A DNA stretch of 64,000 nucleotides from Ciona intestinalis (lineage: Eukaryota > Chordata > Ascidiacea > Phlebobranchia > Cionidae): NCBI RefSeq assembly GCF_000224145.3, contig NC_020170.2, forward strand, positions 1,444,300 to 1,508,299, written 5' to 3'. Numbering within the stretch: position 1 is the first letter of the stretch; each line of letters opens with the position of its first letter. A model generated the notes under the pieces. It did no database searches and was not told the origin of the DNA. It saw only the letters and a list, made by a program, of their open reading frames with translations. A program made the translations under genes and the position numbers. This document shows positions 24,814-36,700 of this stretch, one piece after another.

Positions 24814-27800
24814 CTAGGAGTTTTGGTTAAAAATAAAGACCCCAACTAAAGCATCTAACATCATAACAAATACCAATGTACAAATTAAAGAAGTAACTGC
24901 ACCTTCATACACAAGTACTGCTGAATTACTACTTAAATACTGGCTTTGCCAAAGTATATATCCACACATTGCTATGATACCTGTAGCAATAAAGCATGAA
25001 ATACAGGTCCGCAATGAGCATGGAATCAGAGTTTTTGACTGAGACAAATGAGTTACGACATTATGATGAAGCAAATGTGGTCCCACGCAACCAGGTTCTA
25101 AACTTGACTCACTGCTGACTACACTTTGATCAGTTGTTGGTAAAATAGATGCAAAGTGAGAGGTAACTGAACCACTTTTAATATCCCCACTGACTGCAGA
25201 CATCATAGATAAGTTATCATTATACAAACTATGGTTACTTATAGATGGTGTTTCGACAGCTAACGGCTCATCTGATTCTGAGATGTTTGTCGCTGTGAGA
25301 CAATTTGTGCTCGATGCACTCGAGACTGAATCTTGTGCATCAAAACAACCAAACGAAGGGAAAGGAGTAGTATGTTTACTTTTACTTTTCTGTGGACCCA
25401 TGTCCCATACCCGAACATTTAAAAATCTTTCCGAACTGACTAAAGATGAAGCAGATTTATCGTAATGCACATTAACCTGAACCTCGCTTTCCATTACAGG
25501 AGAAAACACGTTGTCAGTGTCTGTGTTGGACAATCTTGACACTGAAGATTCTACCTCATTTAAAATAATGCTAGACTCTATAGCCCCCACTTGTGACTGA
25601 GATAAATAATCTTCGGGAGGTTCAACTTGAGATTGATGTCGAAGATCAGGTCCTTTACTTGGTTGAAGAAGAATATCAGAATCACTTGGACTAGAAGATG
25701 TATCTAACATCAGTTTTAACTCCTCCAATGATGTAGATATCGTGTTCTTGCTTAACTTCCCTAGCACAGATTCGAGGCTGGTACCCCGGGAGTTAAAATT
25801 TGCGCACACAGGCGGTATATCTCGTATGCTTGTGGTTGAGTATACAGAAACATAAACTAGAGGCTCAGGATTTTCGGGTTGAGCAACAGAAGATGTTTCA
25901 TTTATCATGTGAAGTGTTGGGAGGGGAAAAGCATTGGGTAAGTTGGGAAGTGTGGTTGATGATATGTCTGTACTTGAAGTTAGAAATGTTTCTGCTTTTA
26001 TAACTCTTGGTGTTTCCTCTGTTTTAACAACAGATGTCTCACTGGGAGAGGTATATGAAAGTTCGGTTTTATTTTCTACCATTGACTGGAATGCATTGAT
26101 ATCATTTGTGTTAAGGTTGCTGAATTCTTTGTCAGGTATAAATAACGCATCATTTGAGCTACCTATGTTTGCAACATGGTGCGTGACATCATTAGGTGAT
26201 ATGACATCATCGCCTGATGATGTCATAGCTTTCCCAGGACTCACAACGTTATGTGTTGGTGTCAATATTTCTGCTTCTACATTTAATTGAAATTCTGTAG
26301 ATGTAGATGCTTGTGAAATGGGCTTTACAGAATGAACAGTTGCTTGACTTTCTTGGACATAAATATCATGAATACTTGACTCACTGGTTTCTTTGTCTAT
26401 CTGACTTTCAATGTCACCTTGATCACTTTTTTTTTGACTTTGGTTTTCTATTTCTTCATGTAATGATGCTGGTAGGAAGTTTATTGATCGATCATTTTGT
26501 AACGTTTTTTGTGATGGTTGAAAAAAATGATCTGATTGTGTTAGTGAGAAATGATCTTCTGGAGGTTGTAGGGATCGATCTTCTGGAGGTTTTGACGAAT
26601 TATCTTCCGGAGGTTGTGAGAATTGATCTTTTGGAGGTTGAGAGAATTTATCTTTTGAAGATTGTGAGAAATGATCTTTTGAAGGTTGTGAGAAATGATC
26701 TTTTGAAGGTTGTGAGAAATGATCTTCTGGAGGTTGTGAGAATCGATCTTCTGGAGGTTGTGAGAACTGATCTTGTGAAAGTTGTGAGAACTGATCATCT
26801 GAATGTTGTGAGAACTGATCATCTGGAGGTTGTGAGAATTGATCTTCCGAAAGTTGTGAGGATTTATCTTTTGAAGGTTGTGAGAATTGATCTTCTGGAG
26901 GTTGTGAGAATTGATCTTGTGAAAGTTGTGAGAATTGATCTTCTGGAGGTTGTGAGAATTGATCATCTGGAGGTTGTGAGAATTGATCATCTGGAGGTTG
27001 TGAGAATTGATCTTCTGAAGGTTGTGAGAACTGATCTTGTGAAAGTTGTGAGAACTGATCATCTGAATGTTGTGAGAATTGATCATCTGGAGGTTGTGAG
27101 AATTGATCATCTGAAGGTTGTGAGAACTGATCTTGTGAAAGTTGTGAGAACTGATCACCTGGAGGTTGTGAGAACTGATCTTGTGAAAGTTGTGAGAACT
27201 GATCTTCTGGAGGTTGTGAGAATTGATCTTGTGAAAGTTGTGAGAACTGATCTTCTGGAGGTTGTGAGGATTGATCTTCTGGAGGTTGTGAGAATTGATC
27301 TTCTGGAGGTTGTGAGAATTGATCATCTGGAAGTTGTGAGAATTGATCATCTGGAGGTTGTGAGAATTGATCATCTGGAGGTTGTGAGAATTGATCTTCT
27401 GGAGGTTGTGAGAATTGATCTTCCGAAAGTTGTGAGGATTTGTCTTTTGAAGGTTGTGAGAATTGATCTTCTGGAGGTTGTGAGAATTGATCTTGTGAAA
27501 GTTGTGAGAATTGATCACCTGGATGTTTTGAGAGTTGATTATCTGGAGGTTGGGATAATCGATCTACTGATTCTTCTGTTGCATCCACATCACTTTGTTG
27601 AATTGTCTCGTTTACAAAGTTTAAGCTATACTCACTTTGTGAAATAAAACTACGGATTGAATGTTGAGTGAATGAACTATCTTCAAATGTCATGTCAAGC
27701 ATTCTGTTTAATGAAGTTTGTGATAATGTTCCAAGCAATGAATCATTACTCTCTTCATCTATGAATGCATCACGAGTATCATGTCGTGATAACAATTTAT

Positions 27801-30732
27801 TGTTAGAATCGTATTGTGCTTGTGAAAATGTGCTAGCCAAAGAATCATTACTTTCTACATCTATGAATGTATCACGATTATCATGCCGTGACAACACTTT
27901 GTTAGTAGAATCACGTTGTGCTTGTGATGTTTCATCAAATGAATCATGACTTTCTTCATCTATAAATGCATCACGATTATCATGTCGTGATAACATTTTA
28001 TTGTTAGAATCGTATTGTGCTTGTGATAATGTGCTATCCAGTGAATCATGCCTCTCTTCATCAATGAATGCATCAGGAGTATCATGTCGTGATAACATTT
28101 TATTGTTAGAATCGTCTTGTGCTTGTGATAATGTGCCATCCAGTGAATCATGACTCTCTTCATCTATGAATGCATCACGAGTATCATGTCGTGATAACAT
28201 TTTATTGTTAGAATCGTATTGTGCTTGTGATAATGTGCCATCCAGTGAATCATGACTCTCTTCATCTATAAATGCATCACGAGTATCATGTCGTGATAAC
28301 ATTTTATTGTTAGAATCGTATTGTGCTTGTGATAATGTGCCATCCAGTGAATCATGACTCTCTTCATCTATAAATGCATCACGAGTATCATGTCGTGATA
28401 ACAATTTATTGGTAGAATCAGTTTTTGCTTTTTCAGTTTCGTAACTAGGTTCCTGAGAGGCGCTTGTAAAAGAGAGGACACTTGAAACATCATCGGAGAC
28501 ACTTTCTGTGCTTAACAAAGTCTGTGACGATTTTTGATTTTCAACATCGTGTAAATGTGGATCTTTTTGGACAGCACTTGAAAATGAATTGAGACTCGAT
28601 GCATCACTATCTGGCAACACTGGGCGCGGATCAACGTTAACCCAAACATGATCTGGATTGTAATTGTTGTCATCCATAGTTGAAGACTGCTTTGAAGTTG
28701 CTTCCACCTCAGTGAGGTTTGAACTCGCACTCTCTGAATCTAACACAACAGGGTCTATAGTTAATTCACTATTAAATTTTTCCGATGAATCTTTTTGAGA
28801 TTTGCTCTCCGCTTGTGAGGAAGTAGTAGAATGGTAGTGTGAAGACACTACGTTTGGTGTGTCTGTACCAAGCACGTCTTCTTGTGTGTTAGTATAACTT
28901 TCATCATCCGATTTATTTACACTAGATGGTGAAGCAGATGTTTCTTGTGTTAATTCTGTTGAACCTGTGCTTGTAGAGGAATTTACAGAAGCACTGCTTG
29001 TATGAATATTATCAGCTTTATAACTTTCATCGCTTAAACTGGTTGAATCCTGTTTTAGCATCCTATCAACTAAACTATCATCAGACAGTGAAGAAACTTT
29101 GTCTTTTGATCCCTTTTTCTTGTACATTTCTGATTCTCTAACATCAAGTCTGCTTGCATATGTATAACTCTCATTACTGTTTTGACTTGATGCTGAATGG
29201 AGTTGTGAACTGTCTTCTTTAATCTGATAACTGCCACGCTGACTTATACTTCTGCCGCCTTCACTACCATGCTGGCTTCGTGAATTTTCACTTGATTCTG
29301 AGGCCTGCTTAATCAAGTTCTGCATATCAACTTGGCAGGATGTCGTATCATTGGCTACTTTACCTAACTTGAATATTTGAGATAAATAACTTTCTTGTCC
29401 AACAGGTTTTCGAATTAAAGGTTCTGATAAATGGCCTTTTACTTTTTCCATTCCAAATATCTTTGAATCGTACTTAACTATGTCCGGAACAATTGAAGTG
29501 AGGTTAAGAACCTTCTGGAGAGCTTGTTTTAAATCTTTTCGAAGAATCTTACTGTTTTTCTTCGGGTAAAAAATTTCATGACTGCAAATTTCATAAACTG
29601 CATCCTTAGATTGAAATTGGCACACATTTTCTGATAATGAGTAGAATAACCTTGTTAAAAACACAATAGGAATGCATATCACAGATGACAGTCCTGCAAA
29701 TATTAAGGTCCATGACTCTGAATCATCTGTAGCTAATGCAACATCCTCTGAAAACAAAGTGACTGTTGGAGCTTTTTCCTCAACAGGAAAAGTGTTGAAC
29801 ATAATTTGAAATGTTATTGTGAAAAATAACCCAGTTGTTATAAGCAGGAATGAGTACAACAGACTCTCAAACCTGTTTAAGATACAGGAATGCAGTGGAG
29901 CAAGGATAGATGGGATAAGATGTGATCTGAATATCTGGGCCATAAGCGTGTACAACGTGCTGTGTTGATTCATTTTATAAAGTGTAACGCTAGAAGACTG
30001 GTTCGTGAAAACTGTGTGATTTTCAGCTTGAGATGTGAAAAAATTATCCGGGTCAGATTTCCATGTGGTTGCATTTTCTAAATCAACCAATTGTATGTCG
30101 CTTATAACACAAACAGGCTCACCACCAGTTGCCTTTAACCTCCTAGATTTTTTCCAAATAAAAATTTGAAATTGTAGCTCATCAGATTTCAGGCTTGATT
30201 TGCAAGGCAGTGAAATGACGCAGCGTTTTTGAGAACCTGCCAATATTTCGACCCACTCCTCACCTTGCAACCAAACCACTGGCATTTTTCTCTGGTTACG
30301 TGCGGAGGATATATGGATCAGTGCTTGTATATTAGATGGCGAACACCTATGTCTTATGAAAGATAACTGATACTGCGGTGTTTTTTTCCTCTCTACATCA
30401 GGAGGGGTGTTAATACGAAGATATGGAAGGTTTTGTTCCATCCAGTAAACCAATGGTGATGTCACCATCAACATTGTTAAAACCACAGTTGCAATTATAA
30501 CAGCAGGTATCGGATCGTGTGGATACCTCCACACCCATTCAATCTCCGATGCAAAGAATCCAATCTCCCTGATCCCAACTTCCGCACCATCCGAGATTGC
30601 TCCTTGGAGCAGAAGATGTACCCACAGCATCTCTTCTTTAAACCCTCCAAACAACCAAGCGCTTGCCACCGAGCTATATTTCATGGGAAGCTCAGTAAGG
30701 TGAGTCCCATTAACTCCATTGTCGCCATAAAC
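24814..30732 (-). CDS. Last exon of the giant receptor: polycystin-1-like TM core with huge Ser-rich loop
   Basis: A single 5.9-kb open exon (about 1,972 residues) after acceptor TTTTGTCAG. It begins with the end of the galactose-binding-like domain (REIGFFASE), then TM1 (about 30504-30444) and a PLAT-like region (about 30370-29990; LQFQIFIWKK, then PVCVISDIQLVDLENATTWK). TM2 (about 29875-29800) and TM3 (about 29705-29630) follow in polycystin-1 order. A Ser/Asp/Gln-rich loop of about 1,500 residues then leads to TM4 (about 25010-24940) and TM5 (about 24905-24830). It stops after VFIFNQNS, so the six C-terminal helices and the channel-like domain of polycystin-1 are absent. ATG at 30684 is internal, not a start. 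Confidence 0.82.
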   Translation of the reverse strand, partial: VYGDNGVNGTHLTELPMKYSSVASAWLFGGFKEEMLWVHLLLQGAISDGAEVGIREIGFFASEIEWVWRYPHDPIPAVIIATVVLTMLMVTSPLVYWMEQNLPYLRINTPPDVERKKTPQYQLSFIRHRCSPSNIQALIHISSARNQRKMPVVWLQGEEWVEILAGSQKRCVISLPCKSSLKSDELQFQIFIWKKSRRLKATGGEPVCVISDIQLVDLENATTWKSDPDNFFTSQAENHTVFTNQSSSVTLYKMNQHSTLYTLMAQIFRSHLIPSILAPLHSCILNRFESLLYSFLLITTGLFFTITFQIMFNTFPVEEKAPTVTLFSEDVALATDDSESWTLIFAGLSSVICIPIVFLTRLFYSLSENVCQFQSKDAVYEICSHEIFYPKKNSKILRKDLKQALQKVLNLTSIVPDIVKYDSKIFGMEKVKGHLSEPLIRKPVGQESYLSQIFKLGKVANDTTSCQVDMQNLIKQASESSENSRSQHGSEGGRSISQRGSYQIKEDSSQLHSASSQNSNESYTYASRLDVRESEMYKKKGSKDKVSSLSDDSLVDRMLKQDSTSLSDESYKADNIHTSSASVNSSTSTGSTELTQETSASPSSVNKSDDESYTNTQEDVLGTDTPNVVSSHYHSTTSSQAESKSQKDSSEKFNSELTIDPVVLDSESASSNLTEVEATSKQSSTMDDNNYNPDHVWVNVDPRPVLPDSDASSLNSFSSAVQKDPHLHDVENQKSSQTLLSTESVSDDVSSVLSFTSASQEPSYETEKAKTDSTNKLLSRHDTRDAFIDEESHDSLDGTLSQAQYDSNNKMLSRHDTRDAFIDEESHDSLDGTLSQAQYDSNNKMLSRHDTRDAFIDEESHDSLDGTLSQAQDDSNNKMLSRHDTPDAFIDEERHDSLDSTLSQAQYDSNNKMLSRHDNRDAFIDEESHDSFDETSQAQRDSTNKVLSRHDNRDTFIDVESNDSLASTFSQAQYDSNNKLLSRHDTRDAFIDEESNDSLLGTLSQTSLNRMLDMTFEDSSFTQHSIRSFISQSEYSLNFVNETIQQSDVDATEESVDRLSQPPDNQLSKHPGDQFSQLSQDQFSQPPEDQFSQPSKDKSSQLSEDQFSQPPEDQFSQPPDDQFSQPPDDQFSQLPDDQFSQPPEDQFSQPPEDQSSQPPEDQFSQLSQDQFSQPPEDQFSQLSQDQFSQPPGDQFSQLSQDQFSQPSDDQFSQPPDDQFSQHSDDQFSQLSQDQFSQPSEDQFSQPPDDQFSQPPDDQFSQPPEDQFSQLSQDQFSQPPEDQFSQPSKDKSSQLSEDQFSQPPDDQFSQHSDDQFSQLSQDQFSQPPEDRFSQPPEDHFSQPSKDHFSQPSKDHFSQSSKDKFSQPPKDQFSQPPEDNSSKPPEDRSLQPPEDHFSLTQSDHFFQPSQKTLQNDRSINFLPASLHEEIENQSQKKSDQGDIESQIDKETSESSIHDIYVQESQATVHSVKPISQASTSTEFQLNVEAEILTPTHNVVSPGKAMTSSGDDVISPNDVTHHVANIGSSNDALFIPDKEFSNLNTNDINAFQSMVENKTELSYTSPSETSVVKTEETPRVIKAETFLTSSTDISSTTLPNLPNAFPLPTLHMINETSSVAQPENPEPLVYVSVYSTTSIRDIPPVCANFNSRGTSLESVLGKLSKNTISTSLEELKLMLDTSSSPSDSDILLQPSKGPDLRHQSQVEPPEDYLSQSQVGAIESSIILNEVESSVSRLSNTDTDNVFSPVMESEVQVNVHYDKSASSLVSSERFLNVRVWDMGPQKSKSKHTTPFPSFGCFDAQDSVSSASSTNCLTATNISESDEPLAVETPSISNHSLYNDNLSMMSAVSGDIKSGSVTSHFASILPTTDQSVVSSESSLEPGCVGPHLLHHNVVTHLSQSKTLIPCSLRTCISCFIATGIIAMCGYILWQSQYLSSNSAVLVYEGAVTSLICTLVFVMMLDALVGVFIFNQNS

Positions 30733-33700
30733 CTGACAAAATATTTAAACCATTGTAAAAAAATTATTCAAGTTCATATTATCACATTTGGACTGTTAGA
30801 AAATAAAACACAAAAACATCATCCACAAAGTTGCATTTGTGGTAATTTGTAAGGGAAACGAGGTGCATGCAATAAGACACTCGTGTTGTAACAAACATCA
30901 CTGCCCTACCACTGGGGATAAATAAGTGACCTTAATTCGTTTTGAAAAAAAGATGTTTTTTTAATTTTATAGAAAGAAAGCCTCAGTGAACTGTTTGACA
31001 AAAAAGTTCAAAAAGTACCTAGCAACATCAGTTTACATATTAAATCCTCAGATAAAAAAATAAGGGCCAGGGTTAAATTTACCCCAGTTTAAGGAACGCT
31101 GATTTAAACCAATTAGCATGATCTATAGTTTAACAATCGTACCTTGAAAGGTCCCAGTGTTTTCACAACTTTATCTGGTCCAGCAAACACAAGGGTAAAG
31201 TTGGTTAGATCCGATAACCCATCATCTAAACACATGATCATCACACCAAACATTGCATGTGATTCACCGAGATATATCTCCACAGTTTGTGGTTGATCAT
31301 TGGGTGCCATCCAAAATGTGATTGGATTTTCATCCCAAATTAACCTACAATCAAATGAATAAATCAATGAATGTAACTTTATCAAACCGAGGCTGGTAAA
31401 CGAAAGCTGCATAACATGAGTGTTTTTCTTTAAATAAATGTAACTTACTTTACCCTCGCGTGGCCATAAAAACTAAAAAAAATTAATTCTATATGGGTGA
31501 GATCATATTGCGAGGCACGACTCAGAAACTGGGATTAAAAATGCAGTTTGCTCTAAAATAGCAATTTAATACAAAAAAAGGTATAATTTTAGCAAATAAA
31601 AGTCATTGTACCATATAGCAAAGCACACAGTAAGTTTTACAGATAAAAAAATGTTTTAAAAGTTACATAAAAAAAGTCAAAAGTTCAGATTTACAAGTAA
31701 TTCCACCATAACCAAGCACTTTATGAAGCAGATCAATTTCTTACTTGATATCTTGGCTTGGTTTCCCTACATTCCTTTCACCTGTTATTGTTTTACCATC
31801 AGATAATGTCATATAACTTGAATTGTATTTCAGCCAATATTTTGTCAGGTCTGTCTTCAGTGATTTGTAAGCATTAGGTGGTGGAACGCCGGCGAAATTG
31901 CGCCCAGAAACTTCTTTATCTGTTAGAATTTTATGTTTTATTATGCATAAAGTTAATAGGATCGCCAGTTAGAATGTGAAGTATTAGTGAGATAAAAGTA
32001 GGGTTTTTAGTAAGAGTTGATTCAAAAGGATTGCCCTGTTAGAAACTATATGAATAAATGAATGTAACTTGGTTTATCCTCGCATGGCTGGAAAACGACA
32101 GTCGTTATAACACCGGTGTTCTGTTTCTCATACACATCGTGCCAGCTTACAAGTTACCAAGTATTACTATATGGGTTGGACAACCCATTAGTGACCACTG
32201 GGTTGAAACAATTGCTGCTAAGTGTCTTGCGCAGAGACACATACGCCCACAATGATAGCGGGGATAAGCCTGGAACCCATTACCTTTCAGTTAGAGGCAG
32301 GCGCATTTACCAACTGTGTCTCGCGGCCAGATATATTATGTGTTTCAGTGTTTGTAAGGTGTTCAAAATGTTGAGTGACAATGATAAATAATATTTTAAC
32401 TTTTTACCAACATTAGCTTCATAAATCTTTAGTTCTTAAGTCATAAAATAAAGTATAATATATGGCTTCTTGGATCTATATTTGCTATGTTAATCCCCAC
32501 CTGCAATAAGAAGATCTCCTCCATAAATAGAATTACAAGCAAAAGTATCAAACACGTCTGGAACCCAATCTCCATGTTTTGAACATTCCGATCGAAATTC
32601 TTTTTCACCTGTCACATAGACATCATATAAATAAAAAACAGCCTTAAGCATTTACCTAATTTAACTTTTACTTTTGCAAGTAGCAATTACACACAAGTAA
32701 CATTTTACATTAAAATGGCACACAGTAATTTCATACATGTTTTTGTAGCATTAATTGTTAATATAAAAATCAAAAAATTTTGCCAGAACTCATATACACG
32801 TAATACCCAATGGAAAAATACACAAAAGAAGCAGACAACTTTTCCTGCATAAATATGTACATTTTCTTACATAATTTGTTTTTATCATAAAATCCACACA
32901 ATTTTACCAGAAATGACCCAATGTGTTGAGTTCTTCTTACTGATCCAATGCAATGAGAAACACACATAGTTCAACTGTGACTTGTACGTCACCCCATCAT
33001 TAGTAACATGAGCATTCTGTATTGTAGGGGGTTCTCGACATTTTATTCTAAAAAAAAAAACAATTTTTTTATGCTGCTAATTATGGTTGGCAGCACGGCA
33101 AAGCGGTTAACACGCCTGACTCTTTTAACCCAAAGGTAATGGGTTCAAGACTCCTCGCTGCTATCATTGTGTGCGATGCGTTCTTGGGCCAGACACTTAA
33201 GAGCAATTTGTTAAACCAAGTGGTCACTAATGTCCAGATTATCAGCCATACATAAAGAAAAATTCAAAAAATAATTACTCACTAAGTACACGTAAGCTGG
33301 CACGAGATGTGACCCCTGTTATAATGACGGTTGTTTTAGGGCCATGCGAGGATAAAGCAAGTTACATTTATTATAACAGAGTTATGCAAGTACAAGCTAA
33401 AAGCTTTGAAGTTTTAAGATATTGACTTTAAGATATCAATACCAAAAAGTGTTATGAAAATGGAAGAAAGATAATCAGGAGAAAAGTGTTTCTAAGAACA
33501 CATGCAGCCTTGAGTGAACCTAATCCATAGGTGTGACTATTTAAACAGATAGTAATGTAATTCACTCACTTTATACATTTAGATGGTGGCGTGTATGACC
33601 ATTCTCCATCACCCATACATTCTGCTCCTCGCTCCAATTCCCGTAGTTCTTTAAACCAGAAACCAGGGGCACATTTGAAAGTTATTTTATTTTGGAAACC

Positions 33701-36700
33701 AAAGTTGTTTCCGAGTATGGAAGCGAAGTGTGGGGCAGGTGGTCGACCACATGACAATGGTACACATGCTGTCTGTGGGGGATATTTGGTTGTATAGTTT
33801 AGTAACTGGCATTATTAGTGTAAAACTGCATTTCTTCAAAAGCTACTAGTAGTAAGGCTCAATGCTACTGTTATTGTTTGCGTGTCTGGCCAAAACACAG
33901 AACAGTAATTTTACAACACAGTGGTCACTAATGGGTTGTTCAAATTATCAGCTTTAAGGTGGCTGTACACAGTATCCGGATTTCGTTCATTTTGTCTGTT
34001 TTGTCCAGATTTTGCTGCCGCATGCGGAACTGGGAAATGAGCGCAAACGAATTCGCAATGCGGATACTGTGTACAGCCACCTTTATAAAGCAATTAATGA
34101 CTCACAAAATTACAAAGGTGGTAACTCATAGGCAGACATGAGGTGTATGAAGTATGGCAAGTCTGTTATAAAGGCTGACATTGCCCTGCCATACGATGAT
34201 GAATAGGTGACAATATTTTATCCATGAAACTGCTCACTTAGTAACTTAGAACATCCATGTTATAACTCTCGAGTTCACTTACTCGAGAGGAAGAATAAAC
34301 GATGACTAAAACACTTATATTAATGGGCAAGACACTTATCCACAATTGCTCCAACTCAGTAGTCACTAATGGGTTGACCAAGTGGTCAGCCATACATAAA
34401 AAATCACCTACAAAGTAACATACATGCTAACTGATATGCTGGCACCAGGTGTATGAAACAGAACACCCTTGTTATAACGGCAGTCGTTTTCCAGCCACGC
34501 AAGGATAAAGCAAGTTACATTCATATCATAAACATACCGTGTTTGTATTAGCTGACCATTTACCAGAAGCTAAACACAGAACACTCAAACTAAGATTTCC
34601 TCGTGCAAACCAGTAACCTGGTTCACAGCTAAAGGAAGCTGAGTCACCTGTAATAAAATACTTGTATAATGCTGATGTAATTTGAGCAATTTCAACCAAG
34701 TATTATTTTTACATGCATACCTCATGCCCTATTTCAAGTTTAGAAGAATATGCCTGTTAATGACTTAAAAAGGAAAACTAATGACTCAGTGTCATTAGTA
34801 ATATGTAATATTTTTTTATTGTAATATACCACCAAACCTAGTTACCTACATGCTTATAGTTTAAATTTACCATAAACATAATTCTTAGCCAATTTAGTCC
34901 CATGATAACAAACATGCCATACTTACCAAAATAAAAGGTATTTCCATTAATCACTGAATGGGCAGGTGTATAAGGGACTTCACATGGTACTTTAGAACAA
35001 TAAAGATTGGTGCCATGAGGGTAGTACTGACCCTGATTGTTGCAATGTATGGCTGGCCCACCAACGAGGAAATAACCAGTGTTACATACAACTATTGTTT
35101 GGTTACCAGCTTCAAGTGTAACATGCTGTATAATTGGAGTTAAAGATAAAAACAAAAATGTATTTTTATTTTTTTTTGTGCTGTGGGTCAACAGTCGTTA
35201 TAACTTGAGTGTTTTGTTTCACACACAAGCTTTTTCTTATGCAGCTTTGTAGGTGATTGTTTTTGGATTATATTAATTTGTAGGGGTGGCAGTTAACACA
35301 ACCTGCAAGTAACCACTGGGTTGAAGAAATTGCCGTTAAATGTCATGCTTATGGACACCATTATGCGAGTTAAATTATGTCGGTATTGTTTTAATCTTCT
35401 GCATTTGTTTTAAACCAGTTGCAGCTATTTTTATTTAGATCAAAGTAGCCATATAGTATAAAAATACACATGTACAGAATACATTAACACTAATACACTA
35501 CCTGTGTATTTGAGTTAGGTATTCCATATACATAACATGTGACAACTATACATTTGAATTTCTCAATATCAGGTTGCCACCGTCCATCCTGGTTGCAAAC
35601 GTAACTTTTTTGATATTCATAATACCCAAACCAATACCCAGGATGGCATCTGTAACAGTGTTGACCAAATATAAGTTACAGTGTTGACCAAAAGTAAATG
35701 TACAGTGTTGACTAAATGTAAAGAATGGTGATGGCCAAACAAAAAATACAGTGTTGACCAAATGTAAATAAAAGTGTTGACCATATGTAAAGTTACAGTG
35801 TTGACCAAATGTAAAATTACAGTGTTGACTAAATGTAAAGAATGGTGATGACCAAACAAAAAAATACAGTGTTGACTAAATGTAAAGAATGGTGATGGCC
35901 AAACAAAAAAATACAGTGTTGACCGAATGTAAAGTACAGCGTTGACCAAATGTAAAGTACAGTAATGTAAATTTTAACCATATCTTTATAACATCTATTC
36001 GAAAGTAGTAAAATCGTTTTTTCAATAATTTAATAAATAAAATTAAATGGTAAACCCAGTTTATACTTATATTAACAACGGTGCATCAGCATTGCTTGTA
36101 CTTAGTTAACATTTCGACATAAACATACATACTTGTAAGTTGCTGATCCATATTCATTCAAATGTGTGAGGCTTGTACGATCCGCACCTTCCATTACATA
36201 ATCATCACATTCAACTCGCTGACATATCAGTTCATTTGGATTCGGCACAAATTTTCCATATATGCCACATCTAACCTGTGTGTGGGATAAAATATTATAC
36301 CTTTAGTACTCTGGACAAAGTAATGATTATTGGTCCGGCGTCGTGGCAAAGTGATTAGCGTTGCTGTCTTTAACCCAGAGGTAATGGGTTGAAGCCTTTT
36401 ATTTGCTGCTACCATTGTGGGCGTATGTGTCCGTGGGCAAGACACTTAACGGCAACTGCTCCAACCCAGTGGTCACTAATGGGTTGTCCAAATTATCAGC
36501 CATACATAAAAAAATCCCCCCCCCAAAAAAAAATTACTTACAAAGTAACATACTTGGTAACTTGTAATCTGACATGAGGTATATAAAACAAATCACCTGT
36601 TATAACGACTGTCGTTTTCAAGCCACGCCAGGATAAAGCAAGTTACATTCTGTCATTCAATACTTATCTATTTACATGAGCGCAACCCATTGAATTAAAC

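Larger units (their letters stand above)
30440..31919 (-). other. Galactose-binding-like (F5/8-type) domain of the receptor
   Basis: Exons 31919-31745, 31344-31143 and the start of the last exon together encode KLIWDENPITFWMAP, TVEIYLGESHAMFGVMIMC, then WVHLLLQGAI and GIREIGFFAS. These fit the jelly-roll pattern of discoidin or F5/8-like domains, just outside TM1. The assignment is by pattern only. Confidence 0.5.

Noticed and set aside
26307-27647. Long plus-strand and alternate minus-strand reading frames over the octapeptide array
   Set aside because: The 24-bp unit is a multiple of three and lacks stops in several frames, so any frame stays open. Only the frame continuous with the membrane protein has domain support on both sides.
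32908-33047. The receptor exons as a stand-alone soluble complement-type or vCRL1-like gene
   Set aside because: Phases run without break into the galactose-binding-like and TM exons, and no terminal exon or stop is seen in between. Kept only as a fallback model.
35546-35949. Minus-strand reading frames over 35.5-35.95 kb rich in VNTV and FGHHHS repeats
   Set aside because: They are translations of the intronic minisatellite next to the CCP exon 35649-35502. No domain or splice support.
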